From Schoenoplectus triqueter (lineage: Eukaryota > Streptophyta > Magnoliopsida > Poales > Cyperaceae), in contig CAXKVV010000522.1 in NCBI GenBank assembly GCA_964058805.1, forward strand, positions 1-64,000: 64,000 bases of DNA, given 5' to 3'. Below, piece by piece: positions 1-11,566 of the stretch; the first letter of the stretch is position 1, and every line of letters starts with the position of its first letter. The notes under the pieces were generated by a model. The model saw only the letters and a program-made list of their open reading frames with translations. It did no database searches and had not been told where the DNA came from. Made by a program: the position numbers and the translations under genes.

Positions 1-607
1 ATACTAACAAAATAAAGATATATATGTATGAAAGAAATGAATTTGTATATTTTTTATATAAATGATGATAAACCAAGTAATATATTAGTATTATTTGTTA
101 GCATTCATTATTATTTCATTAACTGTTTATTCTAATAGATAAGAGTAAAATATGAATAAGTTCAATTTTAATGAATAAGATAAAATAAAAATAAAAATAT
201 CTCTAACCGATGCGTAATTAACCCTTCCATGTTTCAAATATGACCAGTTCTTTTACGTATTAAAGTTCATTATAATATTTATTTTTGTATAAAAAATTAT
301 TATATATAACCATACCTATACTCAATTGTTTTTAAAAATTGATATATCACGCACTCACACCGCGTACCGGATACAATACCCATACTCGCACCTCTCACCC
401 GTACTCTCCGCTTTTTCCAGCAATAATATGCAAACATTTGCATTGCCCATATATTTGATTTAACAAAACAGGCTCTGATGAACTTGAGCTTCATAAGACA
501 ATAGAGGATTTACATCTTTCTGTTATCGACTAAGACCGCCTTGCTAACAAAATTTGCTCCTATAAATTTAGAATGAAAATTACAAATTTAACTAAAAATC
601 GGAGCAT
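1..607. other. AT-rich 3' flank, no gene seen
   Basis: Low-complexity AT-rich sequence lies downstream of the minus-strand DUF632 gene. It should contain that gene's 3' UTR and polyadenylation region. I see no conserved open frame; a 64-codon minus-strand frame at 300-494 has no recognisable domain. Confidence 0.5.
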
Positions 608-3600
608 TCATCTGGGACTGGCAGCATCAATATAAGCATTCTTTGCTCTCTCGCTTTCCTCTTTAGCATTCTCATACACTTTGATCAAATTTTCTGAGAA
701 TTTTCTCATTTGCTCAAAAACTCTGACAAGGCAGATTTGCATCACCCCCAATTTTGACTCAATCTCTTCTTTCTCCACCTCCTTCAGTGGGTTATGCTTA
801 CTAGCAGCATTTAGCTCAGAGGAGAGTGACTTCATGGAATTGAGAGCCTCTTCTGACACAAGAGTCACAGAACCATTAGACCAATCACGTAATAATACAA
901 AGATAGGGGGTGCGAGGGCACGCCGAGGAGAAAAAGTAATTTTTCTCCCTCTAGACCTCTCCTGAGGTTGTAAAATGCAATTTTGAAGCCACAAATTGAG
1001 AGATTCAACATATAATCCATGGTGTTTTACCCAATTTGAGAATGTTGACTGGAGACAGTCGATTTCTGTACGGAGATGTGTAAGAGCTTGTTTTTGCAAT
1101 TCGTTTTGTGTTTCTGTTGTTGGAGATCTGCTCTCTTTTGTTGAGTGGTATGCAAGTGAGATGGTGATCTGTTGTGCGTGGTAGGTTTCTAGCATAGCTT
1201 TCCACATTCTGGTCAAGCTGCATAAGTATCAGAGATTAGAAATATCATACAATAAAAAATAATTCTAGAAATCTAAAGCACGAAAACCTGATACCCCTGG
1301 ATGAATTCCACCAGCTGAGGCTGCAATTCTTCATCCCGTAACTTCTCAATCCTTCTAGAGATTGAATCAACTGCCTGGATAGCTACCATCAGCTGCGTAT
1401 GCAAATCTTTTACTATAGCTCGAGTTTTGTCAATTATCCTTTTGTCAAAATCTCGTGCAAATTGATGCCTTAATTGTGTGCGTTTTTGATCATATGCCTT
1501 CCTGAGTGATTCGCTAGCCTACAAATTTAAAAAAATAATATGGTGAAAATGTTACAAGACGTTGCTGGAAAAAAATATTAGAATTGTCTTTTTAAAACTT
1601 GTTCAAGTCTTATATGCTGTCTAATAAATCTGGCACTGTGACACCTGATGCATTACTTTCTGAACATGAGTAGAACAGTAATCATATCTAATACTGACGG
1701 AACTCTGGGGGCAAGTGATGCACCCATAAATATCTAAAATTGATATGCCTCATGTGGTTACCCATTAAGAAAATCGCTAAGTCATACTAGTCCACCCCTA
1801 AAAGACAAGGAAGTTTGAACACAGTCCAAAATAGAATTAAAGACATTCTCTACACCTCTTCTATTGGCTTGAAGCCTTGAACTATCTCAAATCTAAATGA
1901 AACTAAACCTATCTTCTTAATTCTTCACATCAAAGGTGAGGAAACCAGAAGAACTTTTGGGCATTTTTCAATAGAATGCCTGATATGATGTGGCGCAGGT
2001 TAAATTTCTATCCTTTTTTTTACTCATTTTGCAAAAATATAAATGAGAGCTATCCTAACATTGGGACATGCTTTCCTCCCTAACTTGAATACCTCTGCTC
2101 ATAGTTTCATCTTCCTCTATTATTGTCCAATTTTCTAAAGCCCTATGTCCTAAATGTTTGTCTATTAACGAATGGATCCTTCTCTGGCTGCAAGTTAATA
2201 TCAGTTGCATATTTGTCCAAAGTGATCATTATTCAATTGTTATTTAATTTGTTACCAGAACTTGTCTTGTTCAAAATGCTAAAAAGAAAGCAAATATCAT
2301 ACACAACAAAGCACTGACCTTCAACTCATCATAAAGCTTTCTCTCCCAAGCATAGAGTCGGTCCAGAGTAGAAGAATGGCTTCCTGATATCATAGAAAAC
2401 TCCTCGATGAAATCACTGCCACTTTCAGTTGTTTCATCTTTAGATTGCGAAATCAAAGGGTTTCTAGAAGATGAAGATTGTGACGAAACCGAGCGGTTCC
2501 AAGTTATAACCTTAGCATGATGCTGCTCAGATTCTATTACAAAAATATCACACATCAGAAATTTGAACATGCAAAAGCAACTAAGAAGAGAAACCAACAT
2601 ATAACATGTCCTCTTGAGTCTTATGAGCTAATTTTCTTTTCTCAATTGTGACCAATAACACTGATGTTGTTCTTTTCTATGTAAATGATCCACAGAAGAG
2701 CTGCTCAATGATGTTGTTCTTCTCAATAATGAACAAATCACGTAGTTAGTATGGGCAATTTTATAGAATTTCCCATGGCTTGAGTGTATGAGAAAACCTT
2801 GTGGGGTAAATTTGACATTGCGGTCTAATGATACCATGATAATCCTAACTCAAAAAAGAATAGAATTATGACAAATATACCATTTCCTGCACCATTATTG
2901 GCCTTGCAACAGGTTAGACAAGGCAAGAGCACTACAAATGGTGGTGTTTTTCCTGTAAACAAACAGCATCATATATAAGATGAAAGCCTAGATGGGAGAT
3001 GAGATGAACAGACCAGACTTGATAAATTACCAAAATATTGAAGCCGAAAACATGAAATTAGCTGAGTTTTATGAATTAATAGCAGTACATTTTTTTGGTG
3101 TGGAAAGAGGAAGAGGGAACAGAACTTGACTATTATGGCAGAAGTGATGTACAGTTCACTGTTCCTTCATTTATTGCCAAGACCTCATTTATCATTGAGG
3201 AAGTTATGAGTGGCATCGATACAGGAACAAGAAAGATCGCAAATGAAGAACAGAAAAGAATGTATATAACCTTCTCTTGGTGCTGCCCTGAGGGCCTTGT
3301 GGAGAGAACAAATAGTTGAGCTTTTGAGGGGTTGTAATTCACTTAGCAACATAGACATTATAATATTCTAATACTACATTGAGACGCGGAAATGGTGCAA
3401 ATTTGACTTTCACAGGCTTATTCCAGGATATCTGAATAAATACAGTGGAAAAGATCTTGGTAGATGTACATATATCCCTGTTTCTGTAATGCTTGGAGGG
3501 ATGCAATATCAGTTATAGCTTTTTGCTTGGAAATGGGTTGTCTTTTTTCAATTTTACCAATTCGACATCAATGTTGATCAGGAATTATCTACAAATAAGG

Positions 3601-4560
3601 AAATAATGGTTCTTACTTTTATTTGACCAACATAAACTAAGGTACAGTCTTTAACTCTTTATGCATTGTGATTAATGGAAAGTTATAAATTCTATTTTTA
3701 TACAAAAAGCTCTGTAAATTGCAATTTAATGTATAGAGTGGATACAGATAAGCAATTGAGGTACTGTTAAAGATACCCAACAAAAACAGAAACCTGAAAC
3801 AAATTGATATGTAAAATGCCAAACCTATAGTCTGAGAAGATACAGTAAGTCGAATCTTTTTTGTCTCAAGCATACGGGATACCTCGTGACCTGATTCAGC
3901 CGCCTTAATAAACTGATGTTCAATTTCTCTCATGCTAGACACCATATCTTTAGCTCTGTGTGTTATAAACTGACATGCATCGTCCCCTTTTCCAATCTCA
4001 TCCTTCATATTTTCATTGCCATGTCTATCGTTGCCAACAGCTTCAGCATTTCCAATTGGGGTTGAAAATTCAAGTTCTATCTCTTCATCTATTGGAGAGA
4101 TTGAATCCCTTTTCTTTGTGTTCGACCTGTCTGATCTGGGATCAGTATCAGTTGGGTCAAAGAAATCCCATGATGAATTCTCACCTTCCATAAAATGAGT
4201 TTCATTTAGGTCTATAGAAAGCTGCATAGGAACAACGCCACTAGCTCTCATGTAACTAACACCGTCATTTTTCTTGTATGGGCTTGGTGTGCCATTTAAC
4301 AGTGGGCTGGGGTCAGGCATTGGTGAAGGGGAAAGGGAAGCATAGGAAGAGTGAGACGGCGACCGGGGCAGCTCAGTTGAGGTCTCAGCCTCAACAAATT
4401 GTCTGAGAGCTTGACCCACATTGCGTAGAGATTGTAAATAGGATAATTGGGCTGCTGATAAGGCATACCTTGAGTCAATTGCACGCTTGACAAAACAAAC
4501 TCGATCTTTGCATAATAGAAGGGCTGTGTTGTGATCTTGTTTTGAGTTTGAAATCCCCAT
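608..4560 (-). CDS. DUF630/DUF632 (NRG2-like) protein, 4 exons
   Basis: Complete gene model, minus strand: exons 4560-3825, 2533-2319, 1518-1295 and 1217-608. Introns are GT-AG and phases fit (736+215+224+610 nt = 594 codons plus stop). The N-terminus begins MGISNSK and matches the DUF630 module (KRAIDSRYALSAAQLSYLQS). A Ser/Pro linker follows, then DUF632: ITWNRSVSSQSSSSRNPL, SGSHSSTLDRLYAWERKLYDE, QGLTRMWKAML (spliced across exons 3/4) and a helical C-terminus. Family knowledge: plant-specific proteins, some called bZIP-like, including the nitrate regulator NRG2; plasma-membrane or nuclear location is reported for relatives. Gly2 fits N-myristoylation, but position 3 is Ile where the family usually has Cys. 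The spliced model is intact, so probably functional. Exact biochemical role is unknown. Confidence 0.9.
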
Positions 4561-5546
4561 TAATCTTTTGTTAAATCACATTTGACTTCACAACATGTTC
4601 AAAATCCCAAATTTGCTGAATTTCCTTGAAATTGAAAAGACTGCCTTGTTTGAGATCATCATAAAGCGTCCAAAGCCTCAAGCTTTATTAGAGAATTTGC
4701 ATTGCTCGATGGTCTCTTACTACAATGTCCGAAAATTTATTTTAGATAAGAAAGAGCAACTTCACTCAGAACCTCAAATTAAACCCGCAAATTTTATAAA
4801 GTAAAAACGCAGCAAAATAATATTTTTTTTCCAGAAACAGTAGCCCCAACTTAAATTCTTCACCTTCGGCTCTTGAACACCGACAAAACCTTTTACGGAA
4901 GAGATTAAAACGCATTAAATTCACCACCAATCACCTTACTTTTACCAGCTTAAACCCCGTGAGTAAAATCGTCAGAGCAGTGAGAACAGAAAGCTTACAA
5001 TATTAAAGACGAACCTATTAAAGAAAAATGGCCAACATTGGAACAAAAGAAACAGACAGAGAGTAATGGAAAGAGGAAAAAACCTGAAGCAGTCTCCCTA
5101 GTCTAGAATGAAGAAAAGGAAAGAGGAAAATGACAATAAAAAGAAGAGAGGAAAGAAAAGGAAAAAAGGGGGTTTAGTGGTCAAAATGACACAATCTTCT
5201 CTCTTCCCTCTCGTACAACTGTAAGAGCGCATTTAAAGACATATTTAGTGGAATTTTGAGCTGCTCATGGCGTACATTAACCTAATTTCCATGGAAGTGG
5301 GGCTAAGAAGCCGTAATGTACATATGCGTTGGTGTGCTGTGAGCAAACGAAAATTAACATAGGGAAACGAGAATGGCGCAGTATTAGAGACAATTTAGAG
5401 TGGGTCCGTTACAAGTACAACACCTGACTTAATTTTGATTAATGGATAGAAGATTATAATGATTTGTTAATTTGTATTGTTGCTGGTGGAATATCCTGTG
5501 ACAGAATTGCCCCTATGGTTTCTCAACGGCTGCCTAGTTCACAATA
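4561..5546 (-). promoter_or_regulatory. 5' UTR and promoter region of the DUF632 gene
   Basis: Non-coding sequence upstream of the DUF632 start codon. On the minus strand it has a CT-rich stretch (around 5090-5220, seen as GA-rich on plus), as is common in plant 5' leaders. A leader intron is possible but I cannot fix its ends. No other gene is visible. Confidence 0.35.
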
Positions 5547-5554
5547 TTTCCCAT

Positions 5555-6149
5555 TAGTGTTTTAAAAAAGCTTCGGGTGGGGTCGGGATGGGATGGGTTT
5601 TCACGGATTGACGGGTTTTGACGGGATAGGTCAACGGATTAACACGGTTTCATTTTGGAGGGTTAAACCATGATCCTTCCTAGGCCCGTCAGGTCAGACG
5701 GGACGATGAGGCGGGACGAGTCGGTCATTTTTTTTTTCAAATTCAAAAGTAACCAAAAAAACCAAATAAATTCTCAAAATTTTCGAAAATTCAAAAATAA
5801 TTATTAAAAATATATAACAATTTATATTCTTGACAAAAAATAAATAAATTTTTTCGGATTTTTTTTTTAATTTTCAGCGTTTACAGGGTATTGGGTCAAG
5901 TCTGTATGGGTTTCTCGGGTCGGGTCGGGGCGGGGGTGGATCGGGATTTCACGGGTCCAACGGGTTGGGGCGGGTCAAGTCGGGTCTAAGGTGGGTTTTT
6001 TCAAAAAAAATTGCCCACACTCGTTCTAGACCTGTCTGTTCTAACGGGTCACGGGTCCAATGGGTGGGGCCACGGGATGGGTCGGGTCGGATCGCGGCCT
6101 CGGATCCAGAAGGTCGGATCTGACCCGCGCAGGTTATTTTATAACACTA
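5555..6149. mobile_element. hAT-like non-autonomous element, GGGTCGG-rich
   Basis: 595-bp element beginning TAGTGTTTTA and ending TAACACTA, flanked by direct repeats TTTCCCAT (5547-5554 and 6150-6157). The interior consists of many imperfect GGGTCGG / CGGGTC motifs in both arms with an AT-rich centre, so it can fold on itself. No coding capacity. Target duplication length and TA...TA ends point to hAT or a related superfamily. Confidence 0.75.
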
Positions 6150-6178
6150 TTTCCCATACCTTAACTTAGTGTACGTAC

Positions 6179-6588
6179 TAGGTCTGAGTTCGATTTAGTT
6201 TAAATTTAGTTTAATTTAAATTAATTTTAAATCAAACTAATATAAAGTCTAATTTAATCAAATTCGAACTCAAATCAAACTCCAATGAATCAATTATTTT
6301 AATTTTTTTATATTATCGTAAATAATTACAACTAAATAATTAGTATAACTATTATTTTTAAATTTGATAATAAATTAATAATATCTTATTAGTTTTATAA
6401 AAATAATTATGTTATTACATATATTATTAACTAAATAGTTAAAATATATGTAAATAACTATATATCGAACTATTATGAATTAAACTTGAATTAGTTCATT
6501 AAAAATTATCAAACCGAACTTGAATTAAACTAACAAAAAAGTTTAATCGAACAAATCGAACTCCAGCTAAAACCTAATCGAACACCTA
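6179..6588. repeat. AT-rich fold-back element
   Basis: The ends are imperfect inverted repeats (TAGGTCTGAGTTCGATT at the left; the complement of AATCGAACACCTA at the right). The interior repeats GAACTTGAATTA / TTTAAATT-like motifs on both strands. I found no clear target duplication. Probably a decayed MITE. Confidence 0.45.
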
Positions 6589-6663
6589 ATGAATTATAAT
6601 TTTTTCTTACAAACTAGTATGAAGTATCAGAAGTAGATAAACATGCTGGGTAATTGAGTAAAG

Positions 6664-7042
6664 GGAAGGATCCCTTGACAATGAGTTATTTTGATAATAT
6701 TGACAATAAAATTTTAAATAAATATAAAAATCTTAAAAATAGAAAAATAACTTAAAATATGTTCCTCTACTGATAGATTGATGATGATTCAAATTTTATG
6801 CAATTTCATTATCGTTTGATTGTCCATCAAAATTCATCAAAATATTATGCAATTTGTAATCATTAATTTGAGTGTCTTTGATGGACCACCATACGATAAT
6901 AAAATTACATAAAATTTGAATCACCGTTTATTTATAAAGTAGAGAAGCATATCTATAAAAAAATTTAAGATTTTTTTTTGTATTTATATGAAAAATCATT
7001 ATCAAAATTATTAAAATAATCATTGTCAAGTGATCTCTCCTC
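6664..7042. repeat. Palindromic MITE, family A
   Basis: About 380-bp palindrome. The left arm reads TCCCTTGACAATGAGTTATT and the right arm is its imperfect complement, ending ATAATCATTGTCAAGTGATC. The centre contains the paired motifs ATGCAATTTCATTATCG and GATAATAAAATTACAT around TTGATGGACC. Related copies occur near 46.0, 51.7, 52.2, 53.7 and 54.8 kb, with a fragment near 27.1 kb. Confidence 0.6.
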
Positions 7043-7053
7043 TTGGAGTGCTG

Positions 7054-7190
7054 ATCCACTACTGCGCAGCACCGTGTTCGTTCAATCACTTTAAGATTCA
7101 AATTAGTACTTTGAGATTCGAGTTAACACGAATCTCAAAATAATCAAACGGATCATGTACTGAGCTGCACGGTGCTGTGTAGTAATGGAT
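7054..7190. repeat. Short inverted-repeat element
   Basis: Arms ATCCACTACTGCGCAGCACC (left) and its near-complement GGTGCTGTGTAGTAATGGAT (right) enclose about 90 bp with a second inverted pair (AGATTCGAGTTAACACGAATCT). It looks like a small MITE immediately after family A. Confidence 0.5.
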
Positions 7191-7897
7191 ATGAATTCCT
7201 TACCTTGGTAAATGTATATGACTGTTGTTGCTTATGAGCTGTAACCTGTACAGGACGTTCATTCCTTGTGGGGCTCAACATTTTTTTAAGGGAAAATTGT
7301 CAAAATGCCACTCCGAAACTTTTAATTTGTCAAAATACCACCCCGAAATTAATCGTTGTTATAATGCCACCCTAAAATTGATTTAATTGTCAAATTACCA
7401 CTTATACTGTACAAATCATTCAAAATTAACAATTAATTTTGTATGGACATAATTACCCCTTTCGGGCTTTGTAAAATCTCTTTGTTTAGTAATCTTCATT
7501 AATTCCTCTGAACTGAAGCACGAACTGGGTTTATTCAAACCCAATTGACAGCCCCGTCGCCCTGTGACCCTGTCTCCACGCCGCCCCGTTATCCGCATTT
7601 ATTTGCAATTAAGAGAAACTGCATTTATTTATGCAGTTTGTGGATTTGCTACTGCCTTCATTTGTATGCAGTTTATGAATTTTGTTTCAGCAAGCAAAGA
7701 TGTGCTAATTTATATGCAATTTTTTGTATGAGTTTATATGCATTTTTTTTTACTGTCCAGTTTATATGCACCAAAGTGCTGCATCAATATATAGTGCATG
7801 TAGTAACAAATAACTGTGCTTTAGGAATTTTATAAGTTAACACAACAAGAATCATAGCAATTACTACTTAAATATTATTACAATAAAGAAACAATTA

Positions 7898-8837
7898 CTA
7901 CTTAAATATTATAACAATAAAATTATAAGTTAACACAACAAGAATCATAGCAACTAGAAATTTTATCTTCTTTAATTCTACAAGCTTCTCATCGTCTAAC
8001 CATGCTTCATTCATTGTAACACCCGATACCTCATGTTCAATGATATTTCGCTCGGCCAAAATATTTCTCATGTCTTGAAGATATATCTCATAGTCATCAT
8101 CCCACATGAAAAATTTTACACTTAAATAGTCTCTACATATTGAAAACAAAATAAAAGTTAGATGCTTTATTAACTAACTTCGGCTTCATAAGATATTGTT
8201 CTTATATTGGCTTCAAATACCCATTAACTAACTAAGATCGGCTTCAAAATTGATACCAGTGAATGCAAATTGAAACCGGCTTCAAACTCTATTGGTACCA
8301 GTTAATACCAATACCCAGTATAATCGGTACCAGTGAATGCAAATTTACTGGATGGATTGAAACTGGTACCAAAAGAGTTTCCCTTACATTAGAAACAAGC
8401 AGGATCAATTGAATCCGGTACCAAATTAGTTACCCTCTACCGTGGCAATTTGAAACACTCAAATTTTCTCTACTGTGGCAAATTTAGATACTCAATTTCC
8501 TCTACGGTACCAAATTGAGACACTCAAATTTCCTCTACTGTGGCAAATTGAATAGAAACAAACAATATCAATTGAAATCCGAACATAACAAACAATATCA
8601 AACCTAATTGAAACCCGATACCAATTGAAACCTCAAAATTAGAGGGATACAATTACATACTGATTTATTGGTAAAACATTTGTAGAAGATCTTTCCAGGA
8701 TTTTCCGGAGAATTGCTAACAAGCTTGACTATTTTCATCCCACAATCTGGACACGACTCGATTGACATGAACCTATCTTGGGCGACACTGGAGGAGGAAG
8801 CATGCGTGGAGAAAATCAGAGGACTGTGACGATGCAT
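7898..8837 (-). pseudogene. GRF-type zinc-finger gene carried in the MULE
   Basis: Minus strand. Exon 1 (8837-8661) encodes a short N-terminus and the first half of a GRF zinc finger (CPDCGMKIVKLVSNSPENPG, then FYKCFTN) and ends at a GTATGT donor. The second half starts after an AATATGTAG acceptor (exon from 8132) and runs to a stop at 7898: KFFMWDDDYEIYL, a charged helix, and a hydrophobic tail (FLVAMILVVLTYNFIVIIF), the usual GRF-plus-membrane-anchor layout of small plant GRF proteins. Splicing in the natural phase gives the zinc-binding Cys in one frame (LFKC) but FFMWDDDY in another, so a one-base insertion near 8115 has broken the gene. GRF fingers are thought to bind nucleic acid. Confidence 0.6.
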
Positions 8838-8897
8838 CAAGATGGCCGGATATGCTAAGCAATCTGAGGATCAGAGCGGGATTGGCCTGGTGATGGC

Positions 8898-9014
8898 GAT
8901 CAGAGGAAGAGATCGGAGGAGAGAGCCTTCGTCGACGATCAGAGGAAGAGATCGGAGGAGAGAGCCTTCGTCGACGATCAGAGGAAGAGATCGGAGGAGA
9001 GAGCCTTCGTCGAA
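8898..9014. repeat. 39-bp tandem repeat, 3 copies
   Basis: Three nearly identical units starting at 8898, 8937 and 8976, each beginning GATCAGAGGAAGAGATCGG and ending CCTTCGTCGA. They keep frames open on both strands (RGRDRRREP on plus), but they lie upstream of the GRF start inside the MULE, and I take them to be non-coding. Confidence 0.85.
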
Positions 9015-9299
9015 GAAGAAAAAAAATGACGAACATTTTGAGGAGAAAGGGGGATAATGCAGCTGATAGGAACGATACTGTACGGACTGAGGGGTAAATT
9101 TGACAATATAAAAATACAGTAGAGCTGTTAACTTTTTTTTTAATTTTTTTAATCAAAATGTATAAGAATACAGAATAAGTGGTAATTTGACAATTAAATC
9201 AATTTTAGGGTGGCATTATAACAACGATTAATTTCGGGGTGGTATTTTGACAAATTAAAAGTTTCGGAGTGGCATTTTGACAATTTTCTCTTTTTTTAA

Positions 9300-9780
9300 T
9301 AATTCGAATGCTCTAACTGGTGCACGAGGATTGTACGGTGAAGTGTGTCAAGATTCGTGCATCTTCCGCTTGGGCCGCTCGAGTGGTCTTGAGCCGATTG
9401 TTTTAATAAAAACAAAAAAAAAATAGTATTTCACGGATTTAACAGTGGGTCACAACACGTTTATCAGGCGAACCAGAAATTTAAAAAATGACGGAGTTGC
9501 TAAGTACGAATAGTTATCAAAATCCAGTGATTAAAATGTATAATTTAAAATTTAATGATTAAATATGATTAAATATGATTAAATATGGATAACACGTGAA
9601 ATTGAGTTGAAAAATAATATATAAATATGTTCTTCTACTTATAGATTGATGGTGATTCAAACTCAAACTAATACTAAATCGAATATCGAACAAATTATGA
9701 ATTTTTTCTGTACCCCTAACCGGTGTACTTTACATAGATAAAATATCCATATAAAGTCGACCCCATGAATCTAACGGATT
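9300..9780. other. Gap between MULEs, remnants only
   Basis: No gene. Contains three copies of ATGATTAAAT-like 11-bp units near 9557-9595, a fragment matching family A MITE interior (TTCTACTTATAGATTGATGG, about 9630), and two copies of CGGATTTAACAGTGGG (9434 and 9774). Confidence 0.5.
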
Positions 9781-9915
9781 TAACAGTGGGCCGTTGTTTT
9801 TGACTAAAATAACAAATTATACCTTATTGTTTCCGTCCGAGACCCTACTCCCACGTTTCCGTCTCCGGACGGAAATGGGGTTTCCGTCCCGTCCACGTGG
9901 AATCGCCCCAGCCCA
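9781..9915. repeat. Left terminal inverted repeat of composite MULE
   Basis: Begins AACAGTGGGCCGTTGTTTTTGAC and continues through GTTTCCGTCCGAG and GGACGGAAATGGGGTTTCCG. Its complement is found, in the same order and with about one third of positions changed, at 23520-23656. Confidence 0.55.
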
Positions 9916-11160
9916 TTTTCTTTTCTTTTTCCCCTCGTCTTCTTCTCTGTCCGAGCTCACCCCACCCTCTCCCCCACTCACGAAAATCCATTTTTCCATG
10001 GACTTCTTCCTCTGTTGACCAGTGAAGCACAAACGAAGAAACGGTGACCGCCGGCCATAGATCAACCCGCCAAACTGCTGAGCATCTCCTCCTCTTCATT
10101 TTCATGTATTTTTTTTTTTGAAATAATTTAGTATTTAATTTGTATATTTAAAAATATATTAAAATCCGAATTTAAAATAATTATGTAGATAATGGTTATT
10201 ATTTGTTGTAATGGTTACCATTTGTAGAATGATGTTAATTAAAATCATTATTGAGATTAAAATTGTTTTAAAATGTCCCAAAAATTAAAATAATTATTTA
10301 GATAAAAATGGTGTTAATTAATCCGAAAATGACTAAGCATAATTATGTTGTATGATAATTAATCTAAAAAATGAAAAATTATTTAGCATAATTAATGTTC
10401 ATTTATTTTTTAGTATGTACATTAGAATTTATATTAATTTAATATTTTGTTAATGTAATAAAATTATGTGTTAATGTGCATGCAATATAGTAATGTGCAT
10501 TTAATTATTTAAATTAGAATATTCATACAATATAGTATATGTTCTTTTTTATTGTCTTAGTGTAATATTTTTGTCAATGTGCATATAATTATTTAAATTA
10601 GAATATTAATATAATATATGTTCTTTTTTTGTAAATTTAGAAAGTAATGTTAATGCAATTAAATTATATTTACTTTTATTCGGTTTAAAAAATTAATATG
10701 CATGTATTTAAGTATTATATTCATACATGCATTTAAATATTATGTAAATATATCTTAATGTAATTATATTATTTTTAATATTATGAAAATTAAAAAAATA
10801 ATATACATCCATTGAAGTATATGTTCTTTCACTTTATAAATTAAAAATATAACGCTGTGCTATGTATAATATTTTTATAAAAAATAATTTAAATATTAAT
10901 ACATATAGCATATGTTATTTTTTATTTTGTAGATCTAAAGATTAATGATAATAAAATTATATTATTTTTAGTATTATTTAAATTAAAATAATAATATGCA
11001 TGCATGAAGTATATGTTCTTTGAATTTTATAAATTAAAAAAATAATATACATATAATTATGTGTAGTATTGTTCTTGTTCTTTTAAATTAAATTATGCAT
11101 GCATTTATATATATATATTAATATTTACATAATTATTTATGTTAAAATATTATAGATTTA
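9916..11160. other. AT-rich stretch, no gene
   Basis: A CT-rich segment (9916-10100) inside the composite MULE may be a leader or promoter for the PMD gene. After it comes over 1 kb of very AT-rich sequence with many ATGCATGCATTTA-like motifs and no conserved open frame. Confidence 0.45.
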
Positions 11161-11566
11161 AAATAATGGAGGCATGACAGGGTCCGCCCCGTAACAACGA
11201 GCAAATACTAACACCGTTGTTTCAGATGCCTCTCAGTCAGCACAAAGTATCAAAAATTCACGAGCATGTATGTTTGTTTGTTTCATTTACTAACATCGTC
11301 TTTTTTAAGTATTATTTGACCTCATGGTATCACTAATTAATTTTTTTATAATTCAGATAAAAGAGTTGTTAACTGCAAAAGGACATTGGCTTCACATTCC
11401 ATATAATGTGAAATGTGATCGATATCTGAAAAACCTCGATCCTTTTCATGTCGCCAGAATCGGACACACTAATACTGACAAAGCATACATCACAACACTT
11501 GTCGAGAGATGACGACCCGACACCCGAGACCCATACCTTTCACATGTCGATTGGAGATCCACTATG

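Larger units (their letters stand above)
7290..9290. mobile_element. Mutator-like element (MULE), 9-bp target duplication
   Basis: About 2.0 kb with long terminal inverted repeats of about 120 bp (7290-7410 and 9170-9290). Left end GGGAAAATTGTCAAAATGCC; right end is the complement of GAGAAAATTGTCAAAATGCC. It is flanked by perfect 9-bp direct repeats TTTTTTTAA (7281-7289, 9291-9299), the hallmark of Mutator transposition. Each terminal repeat is built of three related sub-repeats (TGCCACTCCGAAA / TACCACCCCGAAA / TGCCACCCTAAAA). It carries a broken GRF zinc-finger gene and a 39-bp tandem repeat and no transposase, so it is non-autonomous (Pack-MULE-like). Confidence 0.85.

Noticed and set aside
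2628..2837. Minus-strand frame inside intron 1 of the DUF632 gene with a Ser-rich stretch, a candidate extra exon
   Set aside because: Joining exon 1 (3825) directly to 2533 keeps the phase and gives normal family sequence; adding this piece would need sites I cannot find.
8842..9057. Plus-strand Arg-rich frame (RGRDRRREP repeated)
   Set aside because: Product of the 39-bp tandem repeat inside a transposon; no domain.
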